From: an uncultured Lachnospiraceae bacterium
GTDB lineage: Bacteria; Bacillota; Clostridia; Lachnospirales; Lachnospiraceae
Assembly (NCBI GenBank): GCA_900555195.1
Contig: USKC01000007.1
Coordinates: 1-26,820 of the forward strand
DNA length: 26,820 nucleotides
Direction of reading: 5' to 3'
Of this stretch, positions 5,799-15,191 are shown piece by piece. Numbering within the stretch: position 1 is the first letter of the stretch; each line of letters opens with the position of its first letter. Position numbers and translations under genes: made by a program. The notes below the pieces were generated by a model that ran no database searches, was not told the DNA's origin, and saw only the letters and a list, made by a program, of their open reading frames with translations.

Positions 5799-7865
5799 AT
5801 GCTGACGATAAAAGCGCCGATCACGCTGAAGAACGATCCGTCTATGCTGAGGCTGACGGACAATTTCCATGAAAGGCTGATGGGAAACTATCAGATGCTT
5901 ACGGCCTCCCTGGAGCCGGAAGATCTGCTGCATCTGGTGTCGGCTCCGCCGGAAGTGTATCTGGCGGAGGGAGGGATGACGAGCCTGGTCAATGTCTCCG
6001 ACGTGCATCAGAGGCAGGATGTGAAGCTGGAGCTGATCAACAACGTCCTGAACCGTATCCTGGTGTCGGATACCTACCGCATGACCTATCAGGATCAAGT
6101 GTTCATCACTTCCATTCTGAACAAGCTTGGCGTGACGGATGTGCAGGAATTCATCCGTCAGTTCACTTCGCTGCGGCAGGAAACCCGCAACCGGGATGAA
6201 CTGATAGAGCTGTATTGGTCCCATCTTGGCCAGCTGCAGGAACTGAAGGAAATCTGGAAGCTGCAGAGGAAAGAGGCGGGAAAGGAAGAAGAGGAAAAGA
6301 GAAAAGAGGCCAAAGAAGCGCCTCTGTGGCTGCACCAGGAAATCTTCAACCGTCTGAAAACCGGGGCCGTATATCAGGAAATGATGCATTTCCAATCCAT
6401 GACGCACAATAGCCTTTTTCAGATCCAGGATACGGAACTGGAATTGGCCGAGCAGTTTGTAACGGCTCAGAATATCCTTTTGAATAAGTTGAAAAATGAG
6501 GCGGCCATAGAACCTGTCCCGTTGGAATATCATCGCATCAATATATATGAACTGGGAAGCGGGGAAAACGATGTGAGCGGGGGGACGCATTTAAAAAAGG
6601 AATTGGTGCAGGCGGTTCTTCTGAATACGCTGGATCAGGTCTATTCCCTGCGGCTGCCGCAGCTGTTGGAGAGGAAGGAACTGTGGTATAACTTGTACCG
6701 TGCGGTCTACCAGACGGCAGAGAACACGTTCCGTCGGTTTGAGGCGTATCACAACCGAACGCTGCTTTCTATGCAGCAGTACGGAGAGTATGCGCAGACG
6801 GTGAACCGGTATCAGAACCAGGAGATTACCGCCCTGCACAGGCTGCTGGAAAGAAGGGAAGGAACTTCGGCTGAGGGAAGCGTTTTTGAAAGGGAGCGCC
6901 TAGAAGAGAGGTTTCGGACGGAAGGAGAGACCTGGGAAACGCATCGGATGGGGCAGGAGACGCAGCTTCTGGAGCATCGTTTGGAACATGGCCATGAGAT
7001 GGTCAGTGAGACAGAAAGAGAGAGCCTGCTGACGAGAGAGAGCGAGCAGCTGCGCAGGGAACTGGAAGAGATTAACCGGAATAATGTGCGCAACCAGGAA
7101 AGGCTGCGCAGTATAGAAGAACAGACGCAGGTGCAGGCACCGGCCGCTATTGACAGGAAGCGTGCCCGGAGGGATGCTCTGAGGGCGATACAGGAGCCGG
7201 AAGAGGTGGTGCTGGAGTATCTGCAGATGGAGACTTCCACACAGCGGACACAGGAACGGGAAAAGGAACTTGCCAGCCGGATTTTTTCCAACGAGACGCG
7301 AGAGATATTCGAGACATTGGAACGCTACCGCAGGACGCCGCAGCTGGCCGACAGCGCGGCGGTCACCGCCCGGGCGCAGGATCGTCTGATGCGGGATATT
7401 ATATATCAGCGCTCTTTGGAAGAGCGGGAAACGGAAGTAAGGCAGCAGGAGCTGAGGGAAGAACTGATCTATGATATTGAAACCAATAGCGAAGTGAGAG
7501 AAATTCTTGGCCAGCCTCAGATTGCCATAAGGGCTCAAAGGGAAACGGAACGCCCTGTTCAAAGTATGGAACTGATCTATAAAGAGACAGAAGCGGGGCT
7601 GGACGAAGAACTGCTGGAGGAATTAAGGAGCAGGAACCGGAACTTCCGGGAAACCAGAGAAACTCGCGAAGAAGAGACGCAGCGCCAGGAGACGGTAGAA
7701 CGTACGGTGACGCAGCGAACGAACCGGTTCCAGACGGACCACAGCGAGGAGATCGCCCAGCTGGTCAGCAGAAATTTGCAGCAGCAGATCGGCATTCTCT
7801 CCGATCAGATCTATGGGAAAATGGAAAAGCGCTTGGATGCGGAACGCAGAAGGAGAGGGCTGTAG
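5799..7865 (+). CDS. Large charged coiled-coil protein in tape-measure position
   Basis: This 688-aa protein starts MLTIKAPITLKNDPSMLRLT; AAAGGAGG 7 nt upstream decides the ATG at 5799. I cannot assign a named family. Residues 1-130 look globular and helical. A charged patch (KEAGKEEEEKRKEAKE) lies near residue 165. From about residue 350 onward the protein is dominated by Arg/Glu/Gln-rich heptad-like sequence that should form long coiled coils. No transmembrane segment is visible. It lies after the tube genes and before the hub adaptors, where phage tails and diffocin-type clusters carry the tape-measure gene. If it is the tape measure, a fully helical 688 residues would span roughly 100 nm (inference at 0.15 nm per residue). 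It lacks the hydrophobic segments common in phage tape measures, so a baseplate scaffold role is also possible. Confidence 0.75.
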   Translation: MLTIKAPITLKNDPSMLRLTDNFHERLMGNYQMLTASLEPEDLLHLVSAPPEVYLAEGGMTSLVNVSDVHQRQDVKLELINNVLNRILVSDTYRMTYQDQVFITSILNKLGVTDVQEFIRQFTSLRQETRNRDELIELYWSHLGQLQELKEIWKLQRKEAGKEEEEKRKEAKEAPLWLHQEIFNRLKTGAVYQEMMHFQSMTHNSLFQIQDTELELAEQFVTAQNILLNKLKNEAAIEPVPLEYHRINIYELGSGENDVSGGTHLKKELVQAVLLNTLDQVYSLRLPQLLERKELWYNLYRAVYQTAENTFRRFEAYHNRTLLSMQQYGEYAQTVNRYQNQEITALHRLLERREGTSAEGSVFERERLEERFRTEGETWETHRMGQETQLLEHRLEHGHEMVSETERESLLTRESEQLRRELEEINRNNVRNQERLRSIEEQTQVQAPAAIDRKRARRDALRAIQEPEEVVLEYLQMETSTQRTQEREKELASRIFSNETREIFETLERYRRTPQLADSAAVTARAQDRLMRDIIYQRSLEERETEVRQQELREELIYDIETNSEVREILGQPQIAIRAQRETERPVQSMELIYKETEAGLDEELLEELRSRNRNFRETRETREEETQRQETVERTVTQRTNRFQTDHSEEIAQLVSRNLQQQIGILSDQIYGKMEKRLDAERRRRGL

Positions 7866-7940
7866 AGGAGCGGCCCAGACAGAACGAACGGCTTATTCAG
7901 AGTTGTCTGAAAGGTTATTTGTATAGAAAAGGAGAAAAGA

Positions 7941-8750
7941 ATGGCTGGAATTGGAAATGCAGTCAAGAGTGGGCTGGCCGGAATCGCGGGAAATATTGCA
8001 CATGCCACGATTACCTTCCCTGCGACGAATCCGGGCAGCACACAGCCTCAGCGAACGGAGGTGGCGGCTCAGGCAAGTGGCTTGGCCCGTGTGAGTTCAG
8101 CCCTCAAACAGACGGCACAGGGGCTTGGCTCTGTCCTGGGAGTAAGTGTCCCATCCATCACTCGGAATGTGTTCCAGGTGCAGTTCAATCCAAACAGCCT
8201 GCGCCTTTCGGCTTCGGGAGGCGGGCGTGTACCAATCACGAACTATCTGGCAGGAGGAGGAACGATCACTTATGGGAGCATGGATCCGAATATTACGCTT
8301 TCGGTGACGTTGCTATTTGATGCGGTGAATAACCAGGATGCTTTTTTTCAGGATAAATTTTCGTTAAGCACCACATCCCTGGCCAAGGGGATCGCGACGG
8401 GAGCGCAGATACTGAAGGGAAAGAGTTATTCTGTACAGCCTCAAGTAGAGGGATTTATCGGTGCATTGAGATGGCCGGAGAGACGGAAAAATGTGAAATT
8501 CGCCTGGGGAACTCTTTGTTATGAAGGATATCTGAATAATGTTAGCAGTACTTATACGATGTTCTCATCCACAGGAAACCCTATTCGCGCAGAAGTGACG
8601 CTGAATCTTCTGGTAACGGGAACGGAAGAAGCCATGAATGCATGGTACAATAAATATGTGACGGTATTGAATCAGGCGGCATCTAAGGGGACAGGGGCGA
8701 TTACCAATACAGGGTTGTCAAATCAGATGACGAACCTTCTGAACCTGTAA
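7941..8750 (+). CDS. CIS tube/hub adaptor protein, first paralogue (LysM-less)
   Basis: This 269-aa protein matches the CIS_tube N-terminal domain found in Pvc7/Afp7 tube-adaptor proteins. The hallmark is VQFNPNSLRLSASGG (residues 80-94), followed by LLFDAVNNQDAF and a YTMFSSTGNPIRAEVTL segment. Afp7/Pvc7-type proteins join the tube to the spike hub and normally end with a LysM domain. Here the chain stops right after the adaptor domain and a short tail ending NLLNL, with no LysM. The N-terminal ~75 residues are Ala/Gly/Thr-rich and low in complexity. An AAGGAG site precedes the ATG. The next gene is a clear paralogue with the same C-terminal pentapeptide, so the two probably form a hetero-ring or two stacked rings. 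Confidence 0.88.
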   Translation: MAGIGNAVKSGLAGIAGNIAHATITFPATNPGSTQPQRTEVAAQASGLARVSSALKQTAQGLGSVLGVSVPSITRNVFQVQFNPNSLRLSASGGGRVPITNYLAGGGTITYGSMDPNITLSVTLLFDAVNNQDAFFQDKFSLSTTSLAKGIATGAQILKGKSYSVQPQVEGFIGALRWPERRKNVKFAWGTLCYEGYLNNVSSTYTMFSSTGNPIRAEVTLNLLVTGTEEAMNAWYNKYVTVLNQAASKGTGAITNTGLSNQMTNLLNL

Positions 8751-8769
8751 AAGAAAGGAGATGCGCTTT

Positions 8770-9666
8770 ATGGCGTTGTCACAGACAAGTACGAATCTTT
8801 TATCCAGCCTTACCGGGAATGTGAATAAAGCATATCTCCTGCTGCCCAGGCCGAAAGCGAGGCAGACCGCTTCCGCTTCAGGGACGGGATTTAAAGCTCA
8901 GCTTGCTTCGGCGGCGTCAAACATGGAAAACCGCATACAGACGACGCAGCTGAGAAACGCTGCTGCGGCTCTCCAAGGCGCTTCCGGCCTGGCAGGAAGT
9001 ACGGCGAACACGTCTGTATTCGGCGTTTCTTCCTCAGTGGTGGCCAAAGCAAACGCCGCAGGCTTTATCCCCATACAGGTTCAGTATAACCCTTCCTCCC
9101 TCAGCCTGGAATCCGCGGCGGGAAGGACGATCCGTCAGAGCGTGGGAGGAAGCGGAGAAAGCATGTTTCAACAAATGGAAGTTCCGGAAGAGACGGTCCT
9201 TCGGATGGAACTGGTCTTTGACGCTGTGAATATCAAGGATGCATTCATGTGGGATAACCTTCGTTTGTCTACAGGAGATATACTTCAGGCTGGAAAAAGT
9301 TTGGCAACAGCGGCAAAAGGGGGATATACTGTACACAAAACAGTAGAGGCCTTGATAGGGGCTATCTGCCGCGCCCCGTCCCGGATCGTGGGCGTGGTCT
9401 GGAATAAGATGTATTTTTGGGGGGAGATGTTCGATATTCGGGCGGAATATACAATGTTCAACCGGGATGGGAATCCTGTGCGGGCTAAGGTGGCGCTTCA
9501 GATCCGACAGGATGAACCAACATCAACCAGCAATGGGAGAATGGCTTCTGCGACGGTGCAGACCGATCAGTACTGGAAAGAAGCTTATCAGAAGTTGTTT
9601 AAGTCCGTATATGAAGGTGGGGCTGTAGACGGCTCCAGCAAAATCGGCAATCTTCTAAATCTGTAG
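8770..9666 (+). CDS. CIS tube/hub adaptor protein, second paralogue (LysM-less)
   Basis: This is a 298-aa paralogue of the preceding gene product. It has VQYNPSSLSLES (residues 104-115), LRMELVFDAVNIKDAFMWD, an ALIGAICRAPSR segment and AEYTMFNRDGNPVRAKVAL. It ends IGNLLNL like its neighbour. The ATG at 8770 is preferred over 8761 because AAAGGAG (8754-8760) abuts 8761 but lies 9 nt before 8770. The N-terminal ~95 residues differ from the first paralogue and are Ser/Ala-rich. No LysM domain follows. The likely role is adaptor between the six-fold tube and the trimeric hub, as for Afp7/Pvc7. The duplication before the gpD-like hub suggests division of labour between two adaptor layers. Confidence 0.88.
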   Translation: MALSQTSTNLLSSLTGNVNKAYLLLPRPKARQTASASGTGFKAQLASAASNMENRIQTTQLRNAAAALQGASGLAGSTANTSVFGVSSSVVAKANAAGFIPIQVQYNPSSLSLESAAGRTIRQSVGGSGESMFQQMEVPEETVLRMELVFDAVNIKDAFMWDNLRLSTGDILQAGKSLATAAKGGYTVHKTVEALIGAICRAPSRIVGVVWNKMYFWGEMFDIRAEYTMFNRDGNPVRAKVALQIRQDEPTSTSNGRMASATVQTDQYWKEAYQKLFKSVYEGGAVDGSSKIGNLLNL

Positions 9667-9682
9667 GAGAATGGGGCAAAAC

Positions 9683-10864
9683 ATGGCAACCTATGTATTT
9701 AACACGCTGAAAACAAAATATAAGGGTTTTCATCATCCGGTGGTTGTGATCGAAGTAAACGATATGGTCATTGGAGAAGGGAAAGCCGAAATTCCGGTAT
9801 CAGATATAAGCGTGGAGCTGACCAGCGGTTTTGAAGCTTCTGTCGCGGAATTTTCTTTTTACGATGTCTATGACAGGACCGAGGGAAGTTTTAATTACGA
9901 AAAGGTAAAAAGTTATATCTTTTTGGGGTCGAAAGTGGAGATCTATTTGGGATATGAGAATCAGGTCAGCAGTGTTTTTATCGGTGTGATTACCCGTGTC
10001 TCTTTTCTGTATGAACAGTTAGAAATCCCCTGTATTCGGGTGACAGCCATGGATGTGAAGGGGATTATGATGTCTGGAAGTTATTCTAAGCAGCTGAAGG
10101 CTACATGCTTTTCAGAGGCGGTGAAAGAGGTGCTGAATAAAACGGCCTATGAGAAGCTGTCTGCCAACGGAGTAGTAAAGAGCATAAATGTAACGGATAC
10201 GCCAGATAAACTCCGCTCTGCAGGGGCGGCGGGAAAGCAGGAGGATCGAACCATAGAGATGGCGGCCGAAAGCGATTATGAATTTGTAGTAAAAGCGGCC
10301 AGAAAATACAATTACGAATTTTTTACGGAATGTGGAAATGTCTACTTTAGAAAAGCAAAGTCAGATAAAACTATTCTTATGGAAATCGGGCCTGGAACGG
10401 GGCTTCATAGCTTTGATGTAAGCTATGACATCACGGGATTAACGGAAACGGTGATTGCCAGAGGCGTGGATGTGGCAAAGGCACAGGTGATCACGGCGAA
10501 AAATAAATTTTCCAATAAGATTTCCATGGGGAATAAAGCGAAGCCGCTCTTGCGGGGAGGGCAAAAAGTCTATCTGGATGCTACGATCACTTCCAAAGAA
10601 GAAGCGCAGGAACGGGCCGATTCCCTGCTAGAGGAGATGGCTTATCGGTTTGGCAGGCTGGAAGGGGAACTGATAGGGATACCAGAACTTTTACCCGGGC
10701 ACTTTATCACGCTTGCCGGACTGGGAACAGCGGCAGATAACGATTTCTATTTGAAGAAGGTACGGCATCTGCTCAGAGGGGACGGGAGTTTTGTGACGAA
10801 GCTGGAAGGGATCTGCGCTTCGATGAAGAGTGAAAGTATTTCGGGAATATCCGGATTGATATAG
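9683..10864 (+). CDS. gpD-like spike hub protein
   Basis: This protein of about 393 aa resembles phage late-control protein D (gp27-like hub, as in the N-terminal half of VgrG). Supporting segments are DISVELTSGFEASVAEFSFY, a KVEIYLGYENQVSSVFIGVI strand pair, and AESDYEFVVKAARKYNYEFF, typical of the hub middle domain. The C-terminal part includes ELLPGHFITLAGLG and YLKKVRHLLRGDGSF. It forms the trimeric hub joining tube adaptor and spike. ATG 9683 is chosen because the GGAG at 9666-9669 abuts 9671, although its 13-nt spacing to 9683 is long, so 9671 remains possible. In PVC and T6SS the hub and spike are usually one fused chain; here the spike is the separate next gene, as in phage P2. Confidence 0.87.
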   Translation: MATYVFNTLKTKYKGFHHPVVVIEVNDMVIGEGKAEIPVSDISVELTSGFEASVAEFSFYDVYDRTEGSFNYEKVKSYIFLGSKVEIYLGYENQVSSVFIGVITRVSFLYEQLEIPCIRVTAMDVKGIMMSGSYSKQLKATCFSEAVKEVLNKTAYEKLSANGVVKSINVTDTPDKLRSAGAAGKQEDRTIEMAAESDYEFVVKAARKYNYEFFTECGNVYFRKAKSDKTILMEIGPGTGLHSFDVSYDITGLTETVIARGVDVAKAQVITAKNKFSNKISMGNKAKPLLRGGQKVYLDATITSKEEAQERADSLLEEMAYRFGRLEGELIGIPELLPGHFITLAGLGTAADNDFYLKKVRHLLRGDGSFVTKLEGICASMKSESISGISGLI

Positions 10865-10876
10865 CAGGAGGATGGA

Positions 10877-11689
10877 ATGGGCTTTTATGATATCATGGAT
10901 GAGATTGCCGCAAAACAGGTGTTAAAGACGGAGACCGGAGATAACCGAATGTTCGGCGTGACGGTAGGCGTGGTGGCGAAAAATTATGATAAAGATATGC
11001 CGGGACGCGTGTGCGTACGCGTGCCGGTACGCGACGAGAATGCAAATGAACTGAAATGGGCGCGGGTGGCCATGCCTTCTGGAGGAAAGAAATGGGGACA
11101 TTATTTCCTGCCGGAGGTGGGAGACCAGGTGCTTCTGGCCTTTGAGCAGGGCAATATTGAAAAGCCTTATGTGATCGGCTGCGTGCAGAAGGACAGCAAT
11201 AGTTTCCTTTCCCGCAGCGTGCATGAGAAGAACCAGTATAAGAAAATCGTGACCAAGAACGGGAGCACGATCCAGTTCGATGATGTGGAGGAAGGGAACG
11301 GCCAGAAGGATAAAATTTCCATTTATACGCCGGACGAGGGGCATAAGTTCATCCTGGACAACGAAAAGAAGCAGATCCTGATCAGCGATAAGGATGGGAA
11401 AAACCAGATTGAGATGAAAACGGAGACCGGACAGATGACGGTCAGGGCTGAGAAGAAGATTACGATCCAGGTGGGAGACAGCATCGAAGTGACTTTGAAC
11501 GGAAGCAGCGGCACGGTGAGCATCAAATGCAGCAAATGCAATGTGGATGCTTCCGGAAGCATGAATTTTAGCAGCAGCGGTTCCGCCAAGCTGTCGGGAG
11601 GAAACGTATCTCTTTCCGCTTCAAGCATGCTGAAGGCGGAAAGCAGCGGAGTGACAAGCATATCGGGAGCTCCGATCAAGATAGGATAA
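10877..11689 (+). CDS. gpV-like baseplate spike protein
   Basis: This 270-aa protein has the phage baseplate assembly protein V / VgrG OB-fold at residues ~24-115: MFGVTVGVVAKNYDKDMPGR, then WARVAMPSGGKKWGHYFLPE and VGDQVLLAFEQG. After a linker with GSTIQFDD and a YTPDEGHKFILDN strand pair, the chain continues as short alternating Ser/Gly/Ala strands to the end, consistent with a gp5-like triple-stranded beta-helix needle. The DUF4280 PAAR-like protein probably caps its tip. AGGAGG sits just upstream of the ATG. There is no lysozyme or other enzymatic domain, so it is a plain piercing spike. Confidence 0.92.
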   Translation: MGFYDIMDEIAAKQVLKTETGDNRMFGVTVGVVAKNYDKDMPGRVCVRVPVRDENANELKWARVAMPSGGKKWGHYFLPEVGDQVLLAFEQGNIEKPYVIGCVQKDSNSFLSRSVHEKNQYKKIVTKNGSTIQFDDVEEGNGQKDKISIYTPDEGHKFILDNEKKQILISDKDGKNQIEMKTETGQMTVRAEKKITIQVGDSIEVTLNGSSGTVSIKCSKCNVDASGSMNFSSSGSAKLSGGNVSLSASSMLKAESSGVTSISGAPIKIG

Positions 11690-11711
11690 AGAGGGAAGGA
11701 AGGGAGCATAC

Positions 11712-12158
11712 ATGGCAAACCAAAGTTTTCTGGGGAAGGGAATGAAGTTCCCTCCGCAGATCAACAGGACAACGGGAAGATTTGTGTGCGCATCCGGTGC
11801 GGAAAGCGTGAAAGAAAGCATCTATCTCATCCTGATGACGCAGAAGACGGAGCGCTTTATGCGTCCTGAATTTGGAAGCAATATTCTTTCCTATACTTTT
11901 ACGGATATGGGAGGCGGCATGCTTACGCTGATGGCTTCAGATATTGCGGGCACGATTGCCGCTCAGGAGCCCAGGGTGACGGATGTGAACGTGAATATGG
12001 ATCCTGATAGCAAGCCGGGATGCCTGTTTATCAACATTGAGTATACTTTGATAGAGACCAATGTCAGGGAAAATATGGTATTTCCGTTTTATCTGAATGC
12101 GGGAGAGGAAGAAGAAGGCGAACCCTATGAAACAGCAGACTACGACATTAACATGTGA
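11712..12158 (+). CDS. gp25-like baseplate wedge protein
   Basis: This 148-aa protein belongs to the GPW/gp25 family. Features are FLGKGMKFPPQINRTTGRF near the N-terminus, ESVKESIYLILMTQKTERFM and PEFGSNILSY, the usual gp25 core, then EPRVTDVNVN and FINIEYTLIETN strands. gp25 is the core wedge protein that nucleates sheath assembly at the baseplate. The C-terminal ~18 residues are acidic (GEEEEGEPYETADYDINM). This tail region overlaps the start of the next gene by 32 nt in another frame, implying translational coupling. Start at ATG 11712 with AAGGAAGGGAG upstream. Confidence 0.93.
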   Translation: MANQSFLGKGMKFPPQINRTTGRFVCASGAESVKESIYLILMTQKTERFMRPEFGSNILSYTFTDMGGGMLTLMASDIAGTIAAQEPRVTDVNVNMDPDSKPGCLFINIEYTLIETNVRENMVFPFYLNAGEEEEGEPYETADYDINM

Positions 12159-15100
12159 ATACAGGATCGATGGGAGAACGAGACGGAATATTCTGGATCA
12201 AATCAGAAAGCTGGCGGCTTCCTATGTTCCGGAGTGGCAGTTTGATGAAGAAAATCCGGATATTGGTTCGGTACTTGCCCTGCTCTATGCGGATCAGATG
12301 CAGGAAAATCTGAACCGCTACAATACCATTCTGGAACGCTATTATGTGGAATTGATGAATATGCTGGGGATTTCCCTAAAACCGGCTTTCCCAGCCCACA
12401 GCGTGGCGCTTATACATATGGTAAAGGATACAGTGCCTGGTATGTACCTCCCGAAAGGAACCCGGCTTCTGGGAGGGCAGGATGATGAACAAGATTTGAT
12501 TTTTGAAACGGGATACGGCGTATACATCACAGAGGCGTCTCTTTCTTCCGTATTCATGGCATCCGGTAGGACGGGAAAAGTGATTCCTCTGAAAGGAGAC
12601 TATCCGCCTGTGGTCTATGTGGAAGAGGAGGAGGCCTTTGTGGAAGAGCCTCTTTTGGAACAGGGGATGGAACCTGAGGGTGATATGGCTGTTCCCCAGG
12701 AACCGTTTCTTTTGTTTGACTTCTCAGGAAACGGGTATGGAAAGAACGCGCTTTTAATGTATCATTCCCATCTGTTCGATGTGCAAGAGAATGATATTTT
12801 CCTTTCTCTCTCCGGAGGCGCCGGATTGTTGGATGGACTGGAAGCCGGCGCCTATACGCTTTCCTGCTATACGCAGGACGGATGGGAACGCATCACACAG
12901 ATGCATCGGCAAGGGGAGGAAGTTCTGGCATTTCGCAAAAAAGGCGAATGCAAAAAGGTGGGGGAAGGAGAAGACTCCTATTCTCTTATCGTCCTGGAGG
13001 CAGGAGAAACGGTTCATGAGAATGTAGAATTGGAGGGAGTGGGATTTTCCTCTAAGGGAGAGCCAAAAGCTGCAGATATGGTCTGGAATGGCGCGGCGGA
13101 GTTGGAGGCGGAACGCTTTGCTCCTTTTGGAGAGACGCTTGGGTTGTTTGCCGAAGTCTATATTGGACAGCAGGAATACTTTGCTAAGCCGGGTGCGAAG
13201 GTAACGATAGAGTTTCAGGTAGATTATGGAGAAAAGGATGTGCTGCTGCCCAGGCAGAAAGAGGATGAGGATTTGCGTATCATAAAACGCAAGCCGAAGC
13301 GGGTGTTTGAAGAGATGGCCGCGTCTGTGTACGCTCAGGAAATCTGCCTGGAATATTATAATGGGACGGGCTGGAGGCGGCTTGAAACAGAACGGCCGGT
13401 GAAGACACTATTCGCTGTGGCCAAGGAAGGAAAGAGGCGGATCTCTTTCATATGCCCGGATGACTGGCAGGAGGCTGAGGCGGGCGGTTATGCGGGCCGC
13501 TGTTTACGGATGCAGCTGATGAAAGCGGATAATTGTTATCTTCAGCCAGCCTGTCATCATTATCCGATAATATCGGAAATGAGATTCTCTTATACTTATG
13601 GGGAGGACTATGTGGCGCCGCAGAAACTGGTGTCCGTCTGCGGAAGCAGGAAAAGGGATCTGACGCAGCTGCTTGGCCGTGGGGAGCATTTCCCAGCTTT
13701 TACCCGAAGCCGATATGGACAGACCGCTTTGTATCTGGGGCTTGACCAGAGGCCGGAAAACGGTCCGGTGAGCATTCTGTTCCGTTTGGAAGAAGAAAAG
13801 CATTTCGATGGATGCGGCGGCCTCTCCATGTCCTATTCTACCCGAAACGGATTTTCTCCTTTGAAATTGTCGGATCATACGGACGGGCTGGCGCATACGG
13901 GGACCATCTTGTTTTTGCCGCCTGCAGATATGGCTCTAAGGAAACTGGAAGGACAGGAAGCTTATTGGCTAAGGATAGAGGATCCGGACGGCAGCCTCGA
14001 GAAGGGAAAGAAGGGCAGGCCGCTTATTCTGGGAATTGAGATCAACGGCGTGGAAGTGGATAATGTGGAGACACAGGCGGAAACAGAATTCTACATGGAC
14101 GAAGCAGGCCCGGATATGCGTTTTGCACTGAACGCTGGCAACATTCTTTCTCTGGATGTATGGGTAAATGAAACGGGGATGTGGAGTGAAGCCCAGATGC
14201 GTACTATGCTGCAGGAGACACCGGAGCGCGCAAGGGCGGATTATGATTTTTGGGGAAGAATCGAAAATTTTTATGTGAAGTGGGAAGAGGTGGATAGTTT
14301 TGATACTTCCCAGCCTTCTGATAGACATTACCTGGTGGATCGGATGAATAACCTTCTGTGCTTTGGAGATGGGGTGCATGTGAGGATCCCGAGGATAACA
14401 CAGGACGTAGCCTTTAAAGTGACGGTGCGCTGCTGCAGCGGCGAAGAGGCCAATCTGGAGCCGGGCATGATAAGCGGCAGTATGGGCAATCTGATGTTCG
14501 TTGACCGTATTTATAACCCGATCCGCTCTTATGGAGGAATGGACATTGAATCCATGGATAACGCGCTGCGGCGTGGTACAGATTTGATTAACAGCCGCAA
14601 GCGTCTGATCAGCGTGCAGGACTATGAAAGAGAAGTCCTTAATTTCTCGTCCGGCGTGGCGCAGGTAAAAGCCATAACCGGATATAGAAAAGATGGGACC
14701 CAGGATGCATCCTGTATCAGCATAGTCCTTTTGATGAAGGACTATAAAGAAGGTTCGTTTTCCTTCCGCTATCTGCGGCCTAGGCTTAAGGAGCATCTCC
14801 TAAAGGAATGCGAACTGTCCGTGAATGAGGAACGGCTGGATGTGGTGGAACCGCTGTTCGTGGAAATTTCGGTAGATGTATGGATTCAGGTGATGGAGGC
14901 AGATGACAGCTTTACGATCCGTTCTTATTTGGCTAAGGTGCTGGAAACATATCTGGATCCGGTAGAAGGAGGACGCTGGGAGATCGGCCGCCTTCCAGGA
15001 AAGGCTCAGATCGAACTGAGATTGAACATGGAGAAGAAACGTGCTCTTTTGAAACGGATGACAGTGACTGCTGCCTGGCAGGATGAGAATGGCAGGCATG

Positions 15101-15183
15101 AAACGGATCCGGAAGCCTTTATGGGCAATCCGTTTGTGGTGGTAAAAAGCGGCGTGCACAGGATACATGTGGAACAGAAATAG
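12127..15183 (+). CDS. Baseplate J-like wedge protein (large)
   Basis: This 1018-aa protein is a baseplate J/gp47-type wedge component equivalent to Pvc11/Afp11. The N-terminal region has YVPEWQFDEENPDIGSVLAL followed by a helical ENLNRYNTILERYYVELMNM segment and LGISLKPAFPA, the conserved opening of this family. The C-terminal third contains RRGTDLINSRKRLISVQDYE, the most typical J-family segment, followed by strands ending near PFVVVKSGVH. The ATG at 12127 lies inside the gp25 gene and has GAAGAAGGCG upstream; a start at 12097 would extend the overlap and has no better site. The central ~350 residues are an insertion-rich beta region typical of CIS J proteins. It forms the ring around the hub that triggers sheath contraction. 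Confidence 0.9.
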   Translation: MKQQTTTLTCEYRIDGRTRRNILDQIRKLAASYVPEWQFDEENPDIGSVLALLYADQMQENLNRYNTILERYYVELMNMLGISLKPAFPAHSVALIHMVKDTVPGMYLPKGTRLLGGQDDEQDLIFETGYGVYITEASLSSVFMASGRTGKVIPLKGDYPPVVYVEEEEAFVEEPLLEQGMEPEGDMAVPQEPFLLFDFSGNGYGKNALLMYHSHLFDVQENDIFLSLSGGAGLLDGLEAGAYTLSCYTQDGWERITQMHRQGEEVLAFRKKGECKKVGEGEDSYSLIVLEAGETVHENVELEGVGFSSKGEPKAADMVWNGAAELEAERFAPFGETLGLFAEVYIGQQEYFAKPGAKVTIEFQVDYGEKDVLLPRQKEDEDLRIIKRKPKRVFEEMAASVYAQEICLEYYNGTGWRRLETERPVKTLFAVAKEGKRRISFICPDDWQEAEAGGYAGRCLRMQLMKADNCYLQPACHHYPIISEMRFSYTYGEDYVAPQKLVSVCGSRKRDLTQLLGRGEHFPAFTRSRYGQTALYLGLDQRPENGPVSILFRLEEEKHFDGCGGLSMSYSTRNGFSPLKLSDHTDGLAHTGTILFLPPADMALRKLEGQEAYWLRIEDPDGSLEKGKKGRPLILGIEINGVEVDNVETQAETEFYMDEAGPDMRFALNAGNILSLDVWVNETGMWSEAQMRTMLQETPERARADYDFWGRIENFYVKWEEVDSFDTSQPSDRHYLVDRMNNLLCFGDGVHVRIPRITQDVAFKVTVRCCSGEEANLEPGMISGSMGNLMFVDRIYNPIRSYGGMDIESMDNALRRGTDLINSRKRLISVQDYEREVLNFSSGVAQVKAITGYRKDGTQDASCISIVLLMKDYKEGSFSFRYLRPRLKEHLLKECELSVNEERLDVVEPLFVEISVDVWIQVMEADDSFTIRSYLAKVLETYLDPVEGGRWEIGRLPGKAQIELRLNMEKKRALLKRMTVTAAWQDENGRHETDPEAFMGNPFVVVKSGVHRIHVEQK

Positions 15184-15191
15184 GAGATCGT

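Noticed and set aside
4477..6590. Two long minus-strand open frames (about 300 and 319 codons)
   Set aside because: They lie opposite the second tube-like and coiled-coil genes, whose forward frames have good starts and recognised features. The reverse frames reflect codon bias.
13969..14796. Minus-strand open frame of 275 codons opposite the first J-like gene
   Set aside because: The forward frame matches the baseplate J family across this stretch; the reverse product has no recognisable motif.
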